Positions 36,192 through 45,682 of a stretch of DNA of 64,000 nt are shown one piece after another (position 1 is the stretch's first letter; each line of letters opens with the position of its first letter). Position numbers and translations under genes: made by a program. The notes below the pieces were generated by a model. It searched no databases and was not told the DNA's origin. It worked only from the letters and a program-made list of their open reading frames with translations. Source of the DNA: Treponema sp. OMZ 787 (GTDB taxonomy: Bacteria > Spirochaetota > Spirochaetia > Treponematales > Treponemataceae); NCBI RefSeq assembly GCF_024181225.1, contig NZ_CP051198.1:2480001-2544000 (forward strand), read 5' to 3'.

Positions 36192-38237
36192 TTAAATTTC
36201 TTTAATTCCAGACTTAGCCTTTCGTCGGCCTCGTCCTGCATCAACAGAGCCTGTTTTTGCTGACTTAACAGCACCCTTTTTAGGTCCTCGGCGTTTTGCA
36301 GGAGCACTTACGGCCTCGGCTGCGGGAGCTTCAAGGGCAGGAGTGCTGTTCAGCATATCGATAAACTGAGAGCGGCCTGCAACCTCACCTGCCTTAGGAT
36401 CATCCTCGGCACCGGCAAAGCTCTGTGCGATATCGGCTCGAACTGTGGATCGTCTGCGGCTGAACGAAGCAAATGCTGCGTCGGCAAAGCCCTTTGATAC
36501 ACCGTGCAAGAATTCGTTAAGCACGTTGGCCATTCCGTCCAAGGTTGCCTTCTTTCTCTTGATAGATGTGATGTCGATATCAAGCAAGAGTCCCGGCTGT
36601 AGGTGGAAGGGGTTGATTAAATAATCGAATTTGTTGAATTCGGCTTCTAAGAACGAAAGTCTGTCTTCAATAACGCGTCTTTCGATAGGATACTGATAAT
36701 CATATAGATCCTTCATTCTCTTGCGCATGATGATAAGCTTCTTGCGGAGCTTTTCTTTTTCGTAGACATAGGTTCTGTTCATTTTTTCAACTTCAGTTTC
36801 GGGAGCCTTAACAAAGGAGATTTCATCCCAAACCTTAGCTGTGTCTTCATATACGGGTTCACCTGACTGATCCTTGTACTTTCGTTTAATGAATTTCTTG
36901 TATCTGTTTGCCAAATCATCAAAGTCTGTGAGCTTTGTCATAAACTTGGATTTGTCGTAAGTGGCTCTTACTACATCCCACAAGTGCTGAATTTCTGTTT
37001 CGAAAGAGCTCATCATTACTTCATAAGCCTGTCTTTCTGCAATTAATTGAGCATTGTCATAGTACTTGAGTCTGATCTGATATCTTTCATCAGGAAGATT
37101 AGCGATATCTGTGTCATCATATTCACGCAAAATAAGTTCACGGGCATTCTTCAAGTTTTCAATGTACTGATATCCCATCTTTGAAGTATCAAGGATTGAG
37201 GTAATCGAGTTGATGGCTGTGTTGAATCCGCGGTTTCTGATGTTTTCAAGGTCGATAATCTTTTTGATATTTTCCCTGATATTAAGCTGATCAAATGTTT
37301 CGGGATCGATTTCAGCTCTCAAGTTGTTAATTCTTTCCATAAGCTGCTTGGATACTACATCATATCTCTTGCTCTTGGGGTTTTCAACATCATCATCCGT
37401 AATACCGGGAACCTTTTCGATCTTTGTAAATACGATTTCGCCGTCCGATAGCTCATCCAAGCCCTGGTCGATTCTCTGATCTTTAACTTTTTCGATTTCC
37501 TTATCGATAGCATCCATATAATGATTCGACAAGAGATCCTTGATAAGATATTCAACAGTTGCCTGATACTGGAAGATCGGGCTGATTAACTCGGAATCAA
37601 GAATGTTTACTGAAAGTTTTACATCAGTTACAGTCTTAGGCTTGTAAAGGCTGTCCTTAAATGCACATTTTACGATTGAGTAAGCATTTTCACCTCGAAC
37701 GAAGGCACCTACGTCCGTTTTTTGTCTTAACAATGAGTTTGTCAAGGTTTCCAAATCGTTAACACCGCGCTGTACATGTCCCTGTAAGTGTCCGTACATA
37801 TTTACAATCGATTTTTCGATTTCGCCTGTGTTAAACTTATCGGCTCCGCCGACTGCATCAAGAAGGGTAGCGATTTCTTTCGGAGTATAGCGGTCTAAAA
37901 CCTTCATTTCTTCCCGATCGATAAATCCGCGAACCTTTTTGAGCATTTCATCTTCAGCCGTTACCATGTATCGGTTGAACATGTTCTGGTAGTTCTGGTT
38001 AAAGTAGTTATACAATTTTTCCTTAACACCGCCCATAACGTCTAATCTTTCAAGAACCTCTTTGGGAAGTTTTGTGGTCAAATGGTGTAACACTTTATTT
38101 GTTTCTTCTTCAATCAGCTGATTTACTTCTTTCTGCTGATCACGATAGTCTTGAGCCAATGAGTTTCTTGAACCGACAGCACTGGGCTTTTCGGGATGGA
38201 ACACATTAGGGCTCTGTGGTAGATCTAAATTTGCCAT
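36192..38237 (-). CDS. cfpA: cytoplasmic filament protein A
   Basis: 681 residues, almost entirely helical and charged, with long coiled-coil-prone stretches (for example [20 protein letters not shown]) and no signal or membrane segment. The beginning [19 protein letters not shown], the ~79 kDa size and the gene order mark it as CfpA, the subunit of the ribbon of cytoplasmic filaments that runs under the inner membrane along the flagella in Treponema; mutants are affected in cell division. The last ~60 residues are Ala/Pro/Lys/Arg-rich and probably disordered. ATG at 38237 follows AAGGAG. First gene of cfpA-unknown-ppdK. Confidence 0.88.
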   Translation of the reverse strand: MANLDLPQSPNVFHPEKPSAVGSRNSLAQDYRDQQKEVNQLIEEETNKVLHHLTTKLPKEVLERLDVMGGVKEKLYNYFNQNYQNMFNRYMVTAEDEMLKKVRGFIDREEMKVLDRYTPKEIATLLDAVGGADKFNTGEIEKSIVNMYGHLQGHVQRGVNDLETLTNSLLRQKTDVGAFVRGENAYSIVKCAFKDSLYKPKTVTDVKLSVNILDSELISPIFQYQATVEYLIKDLLSNHYMDAIDKEIEKVKDQRIDQGLDELSDGEIVFTKIEKVPGITDDDVENPKSKRYDVVSKQLMERINNLRAEIDPETFDQLNIRENIKKIIDLENIRNRGFNTAINSITSILDTSKMGYQYIENLKNARELILREYDDTDIANLPDERYQIRLKYYDNAQLIAERQAYEVMMSSFETEIQHLWDVVRATYDKSKFMTKLTDFDDLANRYKKFIKRKYKDQSGEPVYEDTAKVWDEISFVKAPETEVEKMNRTYVYEKEKLRKKLIIMRKRMKDLYDYQYPIERRVIEDRLSFLEAEFNKFDYLINPFHLQPGLLLDIDITSIKRKKATLDGMANVLNEFLHGVSKGFADAAFASFSRRRSTVRADIAQSFAGAEDDPKAGEVAGRSQFIDMLNSTPALEAPAAEAVSAPAKRRGPKKGAVKSAKTGSVDAGRGRRKAKSGIKEI

Positions 38238-38297
38238 TCTTATCTCTCCTTAGTCTTAGCAATTTTGTTACATTACAATATACATCACTACTATATA

Positions 38298-38325
38298 ATT
38301 ATAAACATATTTTGCAGAATGTAAA
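38298..38325 (-). promoter_or_regulatory. cfpA promoter
   Basis: Minus-strand reading: TTTACA (38325-38320), 16-bp spacer, TATAAT (38303-38298), about 60 nt before the cfpA ATG. The same 167-bp intergenic stretch also serves the divergent gene at 38405. Confidence 0.65.
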
Positions 38326-38404
38326 GAGTTTTTATTTAAAGTTGATGATTTTTTTATGAATATGTTATATAATACTGTATATAAGTGATTAAAAAGGAGT
38401 ATTT

Positions 38405-39067
38405 ATGAAAATTAAAAAGCTTATTTTTATATTTTTACTTTTAACGGGAGTTTTATTTAACTTAAATGCAGGTGAAAGAACGATGCCTGTCGATATGATT
38501 ATTATGATTGATAAGTCCTTATCTATGCAGGATCCCGGAAAATTTGACAGTCTTAAACAGTGGGTTCTTGATGAACTTATAGGAGAAATTATTATCAATG
38601 GAGATTGGATAAGCCTCTATCAGTTTTATGAAAGTCCGGAACATTTGGTTTCGATTGATGTAAAAGGCAAGGAAGATACAGACAAGATTATACAAACGGT
38701 AAGTAAAATTCGTCCTAACGGAAGATTTACTGATGTAGGAAAAGCTCTTGATAAAATACAGGAAGCAATAACCGAAAGAGGCGAAAACGGAAGGTATAAG
38801 GTTCTTTTTATGCTCACCGATCTTGAACAAGATGCTCCTTTAACTTCAAAATACCGCGGTAAACAAAAAAAGTTTTCAAGCCCCTATTTAGTGGAATCAA
38901 GAATTATCAAGCACGACAACTGGTATGAAATTACTGTTGATATGGGACTTCAAGAAAGAGTAGTTAAAAACAGCAAGGCTCTTTTTTCCGATTTATTAAA
39001 CAATGACGGCAAAGAAAGACTCCGTTCAGATGAAAACACAGTCTTAATAAAAAAAGATAATCCGTAA
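38405..39067 (+). CDS. exported von Willebrand factor A-domain protein (TP0750-like)
   Basis: 220 residues. A signal peptide (MKIKKLIFIFLLLTGVLFNL, cleavage near NAG) precedes a VWA domain with a complete MIDAS metal site: Asp36-x-Ser38-x-Ser40 in MIDKSLSM, Thr109 in RFTDVGKAL and Asp139 in LFMLTDLEQD. It is periplasmic or surface-located. It faces cfpA divergently and is followed 31 bp later by the candidate pallilysin-related gene; in T. pallidum I recall TP0750 (VWA-fold protease) and TP0751 (pallilysin) in the same place. Protease activity is not evident from sequence. Confidence 0.8.
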   Translation: MKIKKLIFIFLLLTGVLFNLNAGERTMPVDMIIMIDKSLSMQDPGKFDSLKQWVLDELIGEIIINGDWISLYQFYESPEHLVSIDVKGKEDTDKIIQTVSKIRPNGRFTDVGKALDKIQEAITERGENGRYKVLFMLTDLEQDAPLTSKYRGKQKKFSSPYLVESRIIKHDNWYEITVDMGLQERVVKNSKALFSDLLNNDGKERLRSDENTVLIKKDNP

Positions 39068-39098
39068 CCATAATCAAGAATAAGGATTTTAACAAAGT

Positions 39099-40577
39099 AT
39101 GTTCAAAAAAATAGTGTATATTATTGCAGCTCTTATTATTTTGATTGTATTAAGCTCTTTAATTTATTTAAAGTTTATACATTCAAATAAAAAAGAGGAA
39201 GAAAAGATTGTAACGCAAACGATAATTCCCATAGTTTCTTCACAAATAGATAATCAAGATAAAAAAAACGAAAATGATTCTCCAAATACAGATACAAAAA
39301 TATTTTTGGAACTATTAAATGACGAAGCCTTTGTTGATGCTATTTCGGATGATTTAAATGAAGACGGTGTAGAAGACCAAATTATTGCCGTAAAAAAACT
39401 ATTAGATCCTTTTTTATATCTGCTTATTTCAATTCAAAACCCGATAACTCAAAAATGGGATAGGGTTGAAGAAATACGGACAACAATCACACAGCCTAAG
39501 TCTCTTACATTCTACATTATGAATTTGACTGAAGATCCTAAATCCCTTATTTATTCCGGAATGACATCGGACAATAGGCAGGTCTTATCAATCCAAACCA
39601 TTACAAAAAATGATAACGGAAGTGTTCAGCTTGCTCAAATAGCCGATTTACATGCGGATATGCAGATTCAAATTAAGGAAATTGAAACTCAAACAGAAAA
39701 CACATCAAACCTATCTTCATATAGGGTATACACTTACAACTCCGATCCTTCGGCACCGAATACTTTAAACCAAATTGAAACAGAATATACATGGAACGCT
39801 AAAACAAAAAAATATGAAGAAGGCCTACAAAAAACAATACCGGGCGAAAAAATAGAGGTTCAGCTTTTACGAAAACTTCAAAGCGGAAACATGGAATCCT
39901 TTATCGACTTTTTATCGGGATTGTGGTTCCAAGAGGAGGGAAATAAAGAAACCGGAAGAAGTGTTTATTTTGACAAAAACGACAGTCATATTATTTTTAA
40001 CTTGGATAATGTTGAAGAAATATATCAAATAAAAACTACTCTTCCGCGAAGATACGGTTTATTTTTTACAACAAACAATAAATCAATTCCGAATATTATA
40101 AGACGAGTCGAAATAGAAATAAAAGGACTTGATGAAATACAGGTACGGGTAATAGAAGATGTTTTAAGAATTAAATTCGGAACAGCATCCCTTTGGAACG
40201 GAAACTACAAAAAAAACACCAATTTACTTTTAAATAATACAGCCCAAAGAGAAAATAATGCGGAAAAAACAAAAAAAAATTTATCTAAATCTTCAAATCA
40301 ATGGAAATCGATAAACAATACCTTTTTAGAACTTTCAGGTAATTTATATATGTTTACCCGCTCTGAAGATATTGAAAAAGGTTATTTTAATCTTCTTGAA
40401 ATCAATGACAAGATAATAATACAAATGAAGCCCGAAAAAGGTACAAATAAATTTTATATGCTTGAATTAAGTGAAAAGAAAAATGTACAGCGGATGGTTT
40501 GGAGAAAAATTAAGTTAAGCATAAATGATGCAACACCTACGGGAGATGAACCAATAATATTTGAAAGAGAAATGTAA
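39099..40577 (+). CDS. membrane-anchored protein, candidate pallilysin-related (TP0751-like)
   Basis: 492 residues. One N-terminal membrane segment (IVYIIAALIILIVLSSLIYL) without a lipobox, then a polar linker, an Asp-rich segment DLNEDGVEDQIIAV that could bind Ca2+, and a beta-rich C-terminal half (~265-490). Position right after the VWA gene matches T. pallidum TP0750-TP0751. The HEXXH zinc motif reported for pallilysin is absent from the whole chain, and the protein is about twice the length of TP0751. The orthology is inferred from gene order and weak resemblance; function may be adhesion rather than proteolysis. Confidence 0.55.
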   Translation: MFKKIVYIIAALIILIVLSSLIYLKFIHSNKKEEEKIVTQTIIPIVSSQIDNQDKKNENDSPNTDTKIFLELLNDEAFVDAISDDLNEDGVEDQIIAVKKLLDPFLYLLISIQNPITQKWDRVEEIRTTITQPKSLTFYIMNLTEDPKSLIYSGMTSDNRQVLSIQTITKNDNGSVQLAQIADLHADMQIQIKEIETQTENTSNLSSYRVYTYNSDPSAPNTLNQIETEYTWNAKTKKYEEGLQKTIPGEKIEVQLLRKLQSGNMESFIDFLSGLWFQEEGNKETGRSVYFDKNDSHIIFNLDNVEEIYQIKTTLPRRYGLFFTTNNKSIPNIIRRVEIEIKGLDEIQVRVIEDVLRIKFGTASLWNGNYKKNTNLLLNNTAQRENNAEKTKKNLSKSSNQWKSINNTFLELSGNLYMFTRSEDIEKGYFNLLEINDKIIIQMKPEKGTNKFYMLELSEKKNVQRMVWRKIKLSINDATPTGDEPIIFEREM

Positions 40578-40588
40578 GCACAAACCTT

Positions 40589-40617
40589 TTGACACTAAGT
40601 TTAAAAGTCATTATAAT
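40589..40617 (+). promoter_or_regulatory. consensus sigma70 promoter of rhodanese lipoprotein gene
   Basis: TTGACA (40589-40594), 17 bp, TATAAT (40612-40617), both perfect, 35 bp before ATG 40653, which has GGGAG as Shine-Dalgarno. Confidence 0.8.
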
Positions 40618-40652
40618 AAACTCGGATTATTTAAGTTTTGGGAGATTAAATT

Positions 40653-41339
40653 ATGAAGATAAAATTTTTTCTTTTTATTGTTTTAATTATAAATCTATCG
40701 CTAATTTCATGCGGTATAGAAGTAGAAGTTGAGGATGTTAAGGGCTCAAGACTTGAATATTTAAATTCCGATTCCAACAAAGATTCTATTTTGGTAATAG
40801 ATGTAAGAACATATGATCAATATAAAAAAGGACATATTGTACATTCCATAAACATTCCGGTACACGAAATCAAATACCGTTTAAAAGAAATAGAAGATTG
40901 GAAAAATAAGCCTATCTACATATATTCCGAAACCAATGATGAAAGCTTTAAAGCAGCCCAAATCTTGGTCGAGAATAGGTTTACCCAAATTTACAATGCT
41001 GACGGAATCAACCAGTACAATTACAGCACCATTAATTATACCTCTGTAAGAGGCGTAGTGTTTGAAAAAATGCTAAAAGATCCTGATGTTTTAATACTGG
41101 ACTGTAGAAATAAGTCATCATATGATGTAGGACACATAGAAGGAGCCTTATTGTTCCCCATGGCCGAAATAGAAAGTAATCTAAATAAAATACCCGATAA
41201 GAATAAAAAGCTGCTTTTATATTGTAATTTAGGTACAGCATCATCAAGAACAGCCCAAGAGTTGTCAGAACTGGGTTACAGCGAAATTTATAACTCGATT
41301 GACGGAGTTTCAGAATATCCTTTTAAGCTTGTAAAATAA
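40653..41339 (+). CDS. lipoprotein with two rhodanese domains
   Basis: 228 residues. Lipobox LISC with Cys20, so it is membrane-anchored outside the cytoplasm. Two rhodanese domains follow: ~38-125 (VIDVRTYDQYKKGHIVHSIN) and ~135-228 (LDCRNKSSYDVGHIEGALLF). In the second the catalytic loop has Cys191 (LLLYCNLGTASSR). In the first the equivalent position is Ser92 (IYIYSETNDES), so that half is probably inactive. Rhodaneses move sulfane sulfur or hold redox-active persulfides. Its own promoter separates it from neighbours. Confidence 0.85.
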   Translation: MKIKFFLFIVLIINLSLISCGIEVEVEDVKGSRLEYLNSDSNKDSILVIDVRTYDQYKKGHIVHSINIPVHEIKYRLKEIEDWKNKPIYIYSETNDESFKAAQILVENRFTQIYNADGINQYNYSTINYTSVRGVVFEKMLKDPDVLILDCRNKSSYDVGHIEGALLFPMAEIESNLNKIPDKNKKLLLYCNLGTASSRTAQELSELGYSEIYNSIDGVSEYPFKLVK

Positions 41340-41366
41340 ACAAAAACTAAAATTAATGTTATCCTC

Positions 41367-41395
41367 TTGAAAGTTTCATTACTTATGTATAAAAT
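41367..41395 (+). promoter_or_regulatory. rnf operon promoter, predicts leaderless mRNA
   Basis: TTGAAA (41367-41372), 17-bp spacer, TAAAAT (41390-41395), six bases (GGCAGT), then ATG at 41402. An overlapping TATAAA at 41388 would give a 15-bp spacer. No Shine-Dalgarno is present. Confidence 0.6.
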
Positions 41396-41401
41396 GGCAG
41401 T

Positions 41402-42835
41402 ATGGGTATAAAATCATTTAAAGGCGGAGTACATCCGCCCGAGCGAAAGGCGGTCTTACCGAGCGAAAGAGTTATCGAGGTATTACCGTCAAATAAGTCA
41501 GTTTGGATTCCTGTTACGCAGGGAGGAATGCCTAATACTCCTCTTGTAAAGGTTGGAGATCAAGTAGCACGCGGACAAAAGATAGCAGAAACAGATAAAT
41601 TTATGTCTGCACCCGTTCATTCTTCCGTTTCAGGAAAGGTAAAAAAAATTGAACCGCATCTGGTAACCGGCAATACGGAAAATCTTTGTTTTTTAATCGA
41701 GATAGATGAAGAAAACAGGGAAGAATTTATGCCGCCCCTGGATCCTTTTACATGTACAAAGGAAGAAGCTCTTCAAAGAGTTAGAGATGCAGGAATTACC
41801 GGTATGGGAGGAGCCTCATTTCCTACTCATGTAAAGCTAAGCCCTCCGCCTAATGCAAAAATCGACTATGTAATTGCAAACGGAGCCGAATGCGAGCCCT
41901 ACCTTTGCACGGATGCCGCCGCAATCTATACCGATTCGGACGGAATTGTAGACGGCCTAGCCATAACGATGCGTATAGTGGGTGCAAAACAAGGAATTAT
42001 AGCCCTTGAAGACAATAAAAAAGACCTTGTTCCCATATTGGAAAAGGCTATCGCTAAAATAAAATCAAATCCGATTGCGGCAGGAGCTTACGACATAAGC
42101 GTTCAGCTTTGTAAGACAAAATATCCTCAGGGAGGAGAAAAAACTCTTACGGATGCCGTTGTTAATAGAGAAATCCCCTCAGGAGGTCTTCCTTTCCAAA
42201 TAGGCTGCGTTATTCAAAACGTAGGAACCTTAAAAGCAATTTCAGAAGCCTTCCGTTTGGGTAAACCCCTTATCGACAGGGCCTTAACAATAGGCGGCGG
42301 AGCTTGCGAAAAGCCCTTAAACCTAATAGCTCCCATAGGAACCTGCGTCGGAGACCTAATCCCCGATGTAGTTTCCCTTAAGCCGGGAGTCGTAAAAATA
42401 GTTTCAGGCGGCCCGATGATGGGCTTTGCCATGAAAAACGCCGATTTCCCCATTCAAAAGAATACCTCTGGTGTACTATTTTTAACAAGGGAAGAGGTTT
42501 CCTTGGAAGAAGAAAGCCCCTGTATAGGCTGCGGTAAGTGCATTGACGTATGCAGCTGCCGCCTTTCGCCGGTTTTAATCATAAGGGCCTTAAATGCAGG
42601 AAACACGGAAGAAGCTATACGCTGCGGCCTACTAGACTGCGTTGAATGCGGAACCTGTGCTTACACCTGCCCTGCCCGCATCAAACTTGTTCAAAGATTT
42701 AAGGTCGGCAAGCAGATAGCCAGAGAAGAAAAGCAAAAAAAAGAAGCTAAGGCAGCCGCAAAGGCCGCTGCAGAAGCTGAAAAACAGGCTGCAGAAAAGC
42801 AAGCCGCCCAAACAACAGAAGAAGGAGGCAAATAA
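41402..42835 (+). CDS. rnfC: Rnf complex subunit RnfC
   Basis: 477 residues. N-terminal biotinyl-like barrel (VKVGDQVARGQKIAETDKF), the flavin/NADH fold GITGMGGASFPTHVKL with IANGAECEPYLCTD, and two 4Fe-4S motifs CIGCGKCIDVC and CVECGTCAYTC. The last ~40 residues are Ala/Lys/Glu-rich, as in other RnfC. RnfC is the cytosolic NADH-side subunit of the Rnf ferredoxin:NAD+ oxidoreductase that pumps Na+ or H+. First gene of rnfCDGEA. Confidence 0.95.
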   Translation: MGIKSFKGGVHPPERKAVLPSERVIEVLPSNKSVWIPVTQGGMPNTPLVKVGDQVARGQKIAETDKFMSAPVHSSVSGKVKKIEPHLVTGNTENLCFLIEIDEENREEFMPPLDPFTCTKEEALQRVRDAGITGMGGASFPTHVKLSPPPNAKIDYVIANGAECEPYLCTDAAAIYTDSDGIVDGLAITMRIVGAKQGIIALEDNKKDLVPILEKAIAKIKSNPIAAGAYDISVQLCKTKYPQGGEKTLTDAVVNREIPSGGLPFQIGCVIQNVGTLKAISEAFRLGKPLIDRALTIGGGACEKPLNLIAPIGTCVGDLIPDVVSLKPGVVKIVSGGPMMGFAMKNADFPIQKNTSGVLFLTREEVSLEEESPCIGCGKCIDVCSCRLSPVLIIRALNAGNTEEAIRCGLLDCVECGTCAYTCPARIKLVQRFKVGKQIAREEKQKKEAKAAAKAAAEAEKQAAEKQAAQTTEEGGK

Positions 42836-43851
42836 TGGCAGAATCGGATAAAAACGAAATATTTATGTCTCCGGCTCCGCATGTTGTAACACCGGTTAAG
42901 ACACAAACATTAATGCTGGATGTAATCATCGCCCTCTTACCCCTTACAGCCTACGGTATCTACCTTTTTTCGATACCTGCCTTGGTTCGAATTATAGTTG
43001 CCGTACTTTGCTGCGTAGGTTTTGAAACTTTTTTTAGACTTATGTGCAATCTTGATGTGAGAGTAAAGGATCTTTCGGCCGTAATAACAGGCCTTTTACT
43101 GGCTCTTGTAATTCCGCCCAATCTTCCTATATGGATGCTTATTTTAGGCTGCTTTTTTGCAGTAGTTGTAGGTAAGGAATTTTTCGGAGGCCTTGGAGCT
43201 AATGTATTTAATCCGGCTTTGGTAGGAAGAGCCTTTATGTTTGCAAGCTTTTCGGGAGCGATGACCAGCTGGATCCAGCCGGGGAATTCTTTCTTTGACG
43301 CAATGAGCACTGCAACACCTTTAAAACTAATAAATGCAAAAGAAGGCGTTGCCATGAGTGCTTCAGAAATAGCAAAGACCCTAAATTTAAGCTCAAGCAC
43401 AGACCTCTATACCCGGCTTATTTTGGGAAATCATGCAGGCTGTATAGGCGAAACAAGCATTTTGTTAATCCTCTTAGGCTTTGCATACCTCCTATTTAAA
43501 AAGGTTATTGACTGGAGAACCCCGGTAACTATGATGGCAGCAGCCGTTGCAATTACTGCGATAGGCGGAATCGACCCGATTTTAACCCTTACATCGGGAG
43601 GTTTAGCCTTCGGAGCAGTCTTTATGGCAACCGATTATGTAACAAGCCCTGTAACACCCAAGGGTAAGCTCCTTTTCGGTGCAGGCTGCGGTCTTATAAC
43701 AGGCCTTATCCGATTATTCTCAGGTATGCCTGAAGGCGTTATGTACAGTATTCTTATAATGAATGCCGTAGTGCCGTTTTTAAACAAACTTATACCCGTA
43801 AAATACGGCTATGTAAAACCGCCTAAAAAGAACAAGGAGGCTGCAAAATGA
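42835..43851 (+). CDS. rnfD: Rnf complex subunit RnfD
   Basis: 338 residues, about nine membrane segments, NqrB/RnfD family. The covalent-FMN motif is FDAMSTATPLKL (Thr in STATP), with GGLGANVFNPALVGRAFMF upstream and FMATDYVTSPVTPKG downstream. It carries electrons across the membrane part of Rnf. Its ATG overlaps the rnfC stop by one base. Confidence 0.95.
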   Translation: MAESDKNEIFMSPAPHVVTPVKTQTLMLDVIIALLPLTAYGIYLFSIPALVRIIVAVLCCVGFETFFRLMCNLDVRVKDLSAVITGLLLALVIPPNLPIWMLILGCFFAVVVGKEFFGGLGANVFNPALVGRAFMFASFSGAMTSWIQPGNSFFDAMSTATPLKLINAKEGVAMSASEIAKTLNLSSSTDLYTRLILGNHAGCIGETSILLILLGFAYLLFKKVIDWRTPVTMMAAAVAITAIGGIDPILTLTSGGLAFGAVFMATDYVTSPVTPKGKLLFGAGCGLITGLIRLFSGMPEGVMYSILIMNAVVPFLNKLIPVKYGYVKPPKKNKEAAK

Positions 43852-44417
43852 AACAGATGATAAAATTGGCTGTAACTCTTGCAGTTTATGCAGTTGTAGC
43901 GTGTTTGGCCCTTGCGGCAGTTTACAGCTTTACGGCTCCGCGGATTGCAGAAGTAAAGGCAGAAAAAACAAACAGGGCTCTAAAGGCCGTTTTTCCTGAA
44001 GCTGAAGACTTTAAGGAGATAAGTGAAGAGATTCCTGAAGGCTTAAATAAGACCAAATTTTTAAATGCATATACAGCAATAAAAGACGGCAAGACAATAG
44101 GTCTTACCGTAACCGCTAAGGGTCCCACATATGCGAGTGCAACCATATTGATAGCCGTAGACCTAAACAAAAAAATACGCAAGATAGAATTCCTTGAGCT
44201 TACCGACACTCCCAGCTTAGGAAGTAAGGCTGCGGAAGAACCATTCGCAGGACAGTTTAATGGGAAAGCCCTGGATTCGCCTTTTGAAGTTAAGAACGAT
44301 ATAAATGCAATCGGAGGAGCTACAATAACATCAAAGGGTGTTGCTGCCATTGTAAAAGATGCCTCCGTTACGGCAACAGAATATATGACCAAAAATAACT
44401 TGGGGGAGGGGAAATAA
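43848..44417 (+). CDS. rnfG: Rnf complex subunit RnfG
   Basis: 189 residues: one membrane segment near the N-terminus and a periplasmic FMN-binding domain with the flavinylation motif GGATITSKGVAAI, FMN presumably attached to a Thr by an ApbE/Ftp-type enzyme. The ATG overlaps the rnfD stop by four bases. Confidence 0.94.
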   Translation: MKQMIKLAVTLAVYAVVACLALAAVYSFTAPRIAEVKAEKTNRALKAVFPEAEDFKEISEEIPEGLNKTKFLNAYTAIKDGKTIGLTVTAKGPTYASATILIAVDLNKKIRKIEFLELTDTPSLGSKAAEEPFAGQFNGKALDSPFEVKNDINAIGGATITSKGVAAIVKDASVTATEYMTKNNLGEGK

Positions 44418-45077
44418 ATGAATAATTTAAATATTTTCACAAACGGAATTATAAAAAGCAACCCTCTTTTGGTGTTGATGATAGGTCTTTGTTCAGCCCT
44501 TGCCGTTACTACCAATGTTTTAAACGGCCTCGGAATGGGACTTGCAATGACATTTGTTATCGTTATGAGCGAGTTAATTATAAGTATTTTTAGAAAATTA
44601 ATTCCTCAGGACATAAGAATTCCGGTTTTCATTATCGTAATCGCCTCTTTTACAACAATTGTAGACCTTTTGATGCAGGCCTACACTCCTGCTCTTTCGG
44701 ATGCAATGGGCCTTTTTATTAAGCTCATCGTTGTAAACTGCATTATCATGGGCCGAGTCGAGTCCTTTGCTTCAAAAGAAAGCCCCGGAAAATCAGTTTT
44801 GGATGCTCTGGGAATGGGGGTCGGCTATACGATAGTTTTGGTGCTTATTTCGGCTGTGAGAGAAATTTTAGGTTCGGGAGCCTTGGCAGGAAATGTCTTT
44901 ATCCCCGAAGCCTATCATATCCGCTTTTTTGCAAATGCACCCGGAGGCTTTTTTGTATTCGGTATTATGATTTCGATAAACCTCTTTGCAAAAATGCTTT
45001 TAGAAAGACCTAAGAAAAAGATTCAAAGCTCGCCCGCTCCTAAAGCCGAGCCGGAAAACCAAAAAGAGGAGGAGTAA
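44418..45077 (+). CDS. rnfE: Rnf complex subunit RnfE
   Basis: 219 residues, six membrane segments of the RnfA/RnfE/NqrD/NqrE fold, with KSNPLLVLMIGLCSALAVTT and IPQDIRIPVFIIVIASF. The conserved Cys in each half (IGLCSAL; VVNCIIMGR) fits the intramembrane [2Fe-2S] centre. It directly follows rnfG with no gap. A short charged tail follows the last helix. Confidence 0.94.
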   Translation: MNNLNIFTNGIIKSNPLLVLMIGLCSALAVTTNVLNGLGMGLAMTFVIVMSELIISIFRKLIPQDIRIPVFIIVIASFTTIVDLLMQAYTPALSDAMGLFIKLIVVNCIIMGRVESFASKESPGKSVLDALGMGVGYTIVLVLISAVREILGSGALAGNVFIPEAYHIRFFANAPGGFFVFGIMISINLFAKMLLERPKKKIQSSPAPKAEPENQKEEE

Positions 45078-45081
45078 AAAA

Positions 45082-45654
45082 ATGCCCGAAGCACTTAGTA
45101 TTTTTCTTTCTGCAATCCTTGTAAAAAACGTAGTTTTAATGCGCTTTTTAGCCCTTTGTCCTTTTATAGGAATGTCATCCGATGTAAAAAAATCTGTAGG
45201 CATGGGCTGGGCTGTACTCTTCGTTACCCTTTTGGCTACAGCAGTAACCTATCCCATATACAATTATGTCTTGATAGGAAACCTCGAATTCCTTCAAACC
45301 CTTATATTTATCTTGGTAATTGCAAGTTTGGTTCAGCTGGTAGAATTCTACCTAAAAAAAGCAGCACCAGCTCTTTACAGCTCGATGGGGGTATACTTGG
45401 CCCTTATTACTACAAACTGTGCAATCCTTGCAGTTACAATCGACGCAATAGATGAAGGCTACACCTTTGTACAGGCCCTCATTCATGCTGCAGGTTCGGC
45501 CTTCGGCTTTATGATTTCGCTCTTGCTTTTAGCAGGTTTAAGACAGAGAATCGACAATGCCCCTGTTCCGAAATTCTTAAAAGGAACGCCCATTCTCTTT
45601 ATCGCCGCAGCCCTTCTATCCATGGCCTTTGAAGGCTTTGCAGGACTGATCTAA
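45082..45654 (+). CDS. rnfA: Rnf complex subunit RnfA
   Basis: 190 residues, six membrane segments, pseudo-symmetric partner of RnfE: KNVVLMRFLALCPFIGMSSDVK and ALITTNCAILAV carry the two iron-sulfur Cys. ATG follows GAGGAGG. It is the last gene of the cluster: a strong terminator follows about 30 bp later, with no rnfB. Confidence 0.95.
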   Translation: MPEALSIFLSAILVKNVVLMRFLALCPFIGMSSDVKKSVGMGWAVLFVTLLATAVTYPIYNYVLIGNLEFLQTLIFILVIASLVQLVEFYLKKAAPALYSSMGVYLALITTNCAILAVTIDAIDEGYTFVQALIHAAGSAFGFMISLLLLAGLRQRIDNAPVPKFLKGTPILFIAAALLSMAFEGFAGLI

Positions 45655-45682
45655 ACCGTCAAAGCTTAAATTTTAAACTCGA

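Noticed and set aside
42960..43400. A 146-codon minus-strand frame opposite rnfD.
   Set aside because: Shadow of rnfD; no ribosome site and no recognisable motif.
43922..44515. A 197-codon open frame on the minus strand opposite rnfG/rnfE.
   Set aside because: It is antisense to two clearly functional Rnf genes, shows no family motif and owes its length to codon bias of the sense strand.
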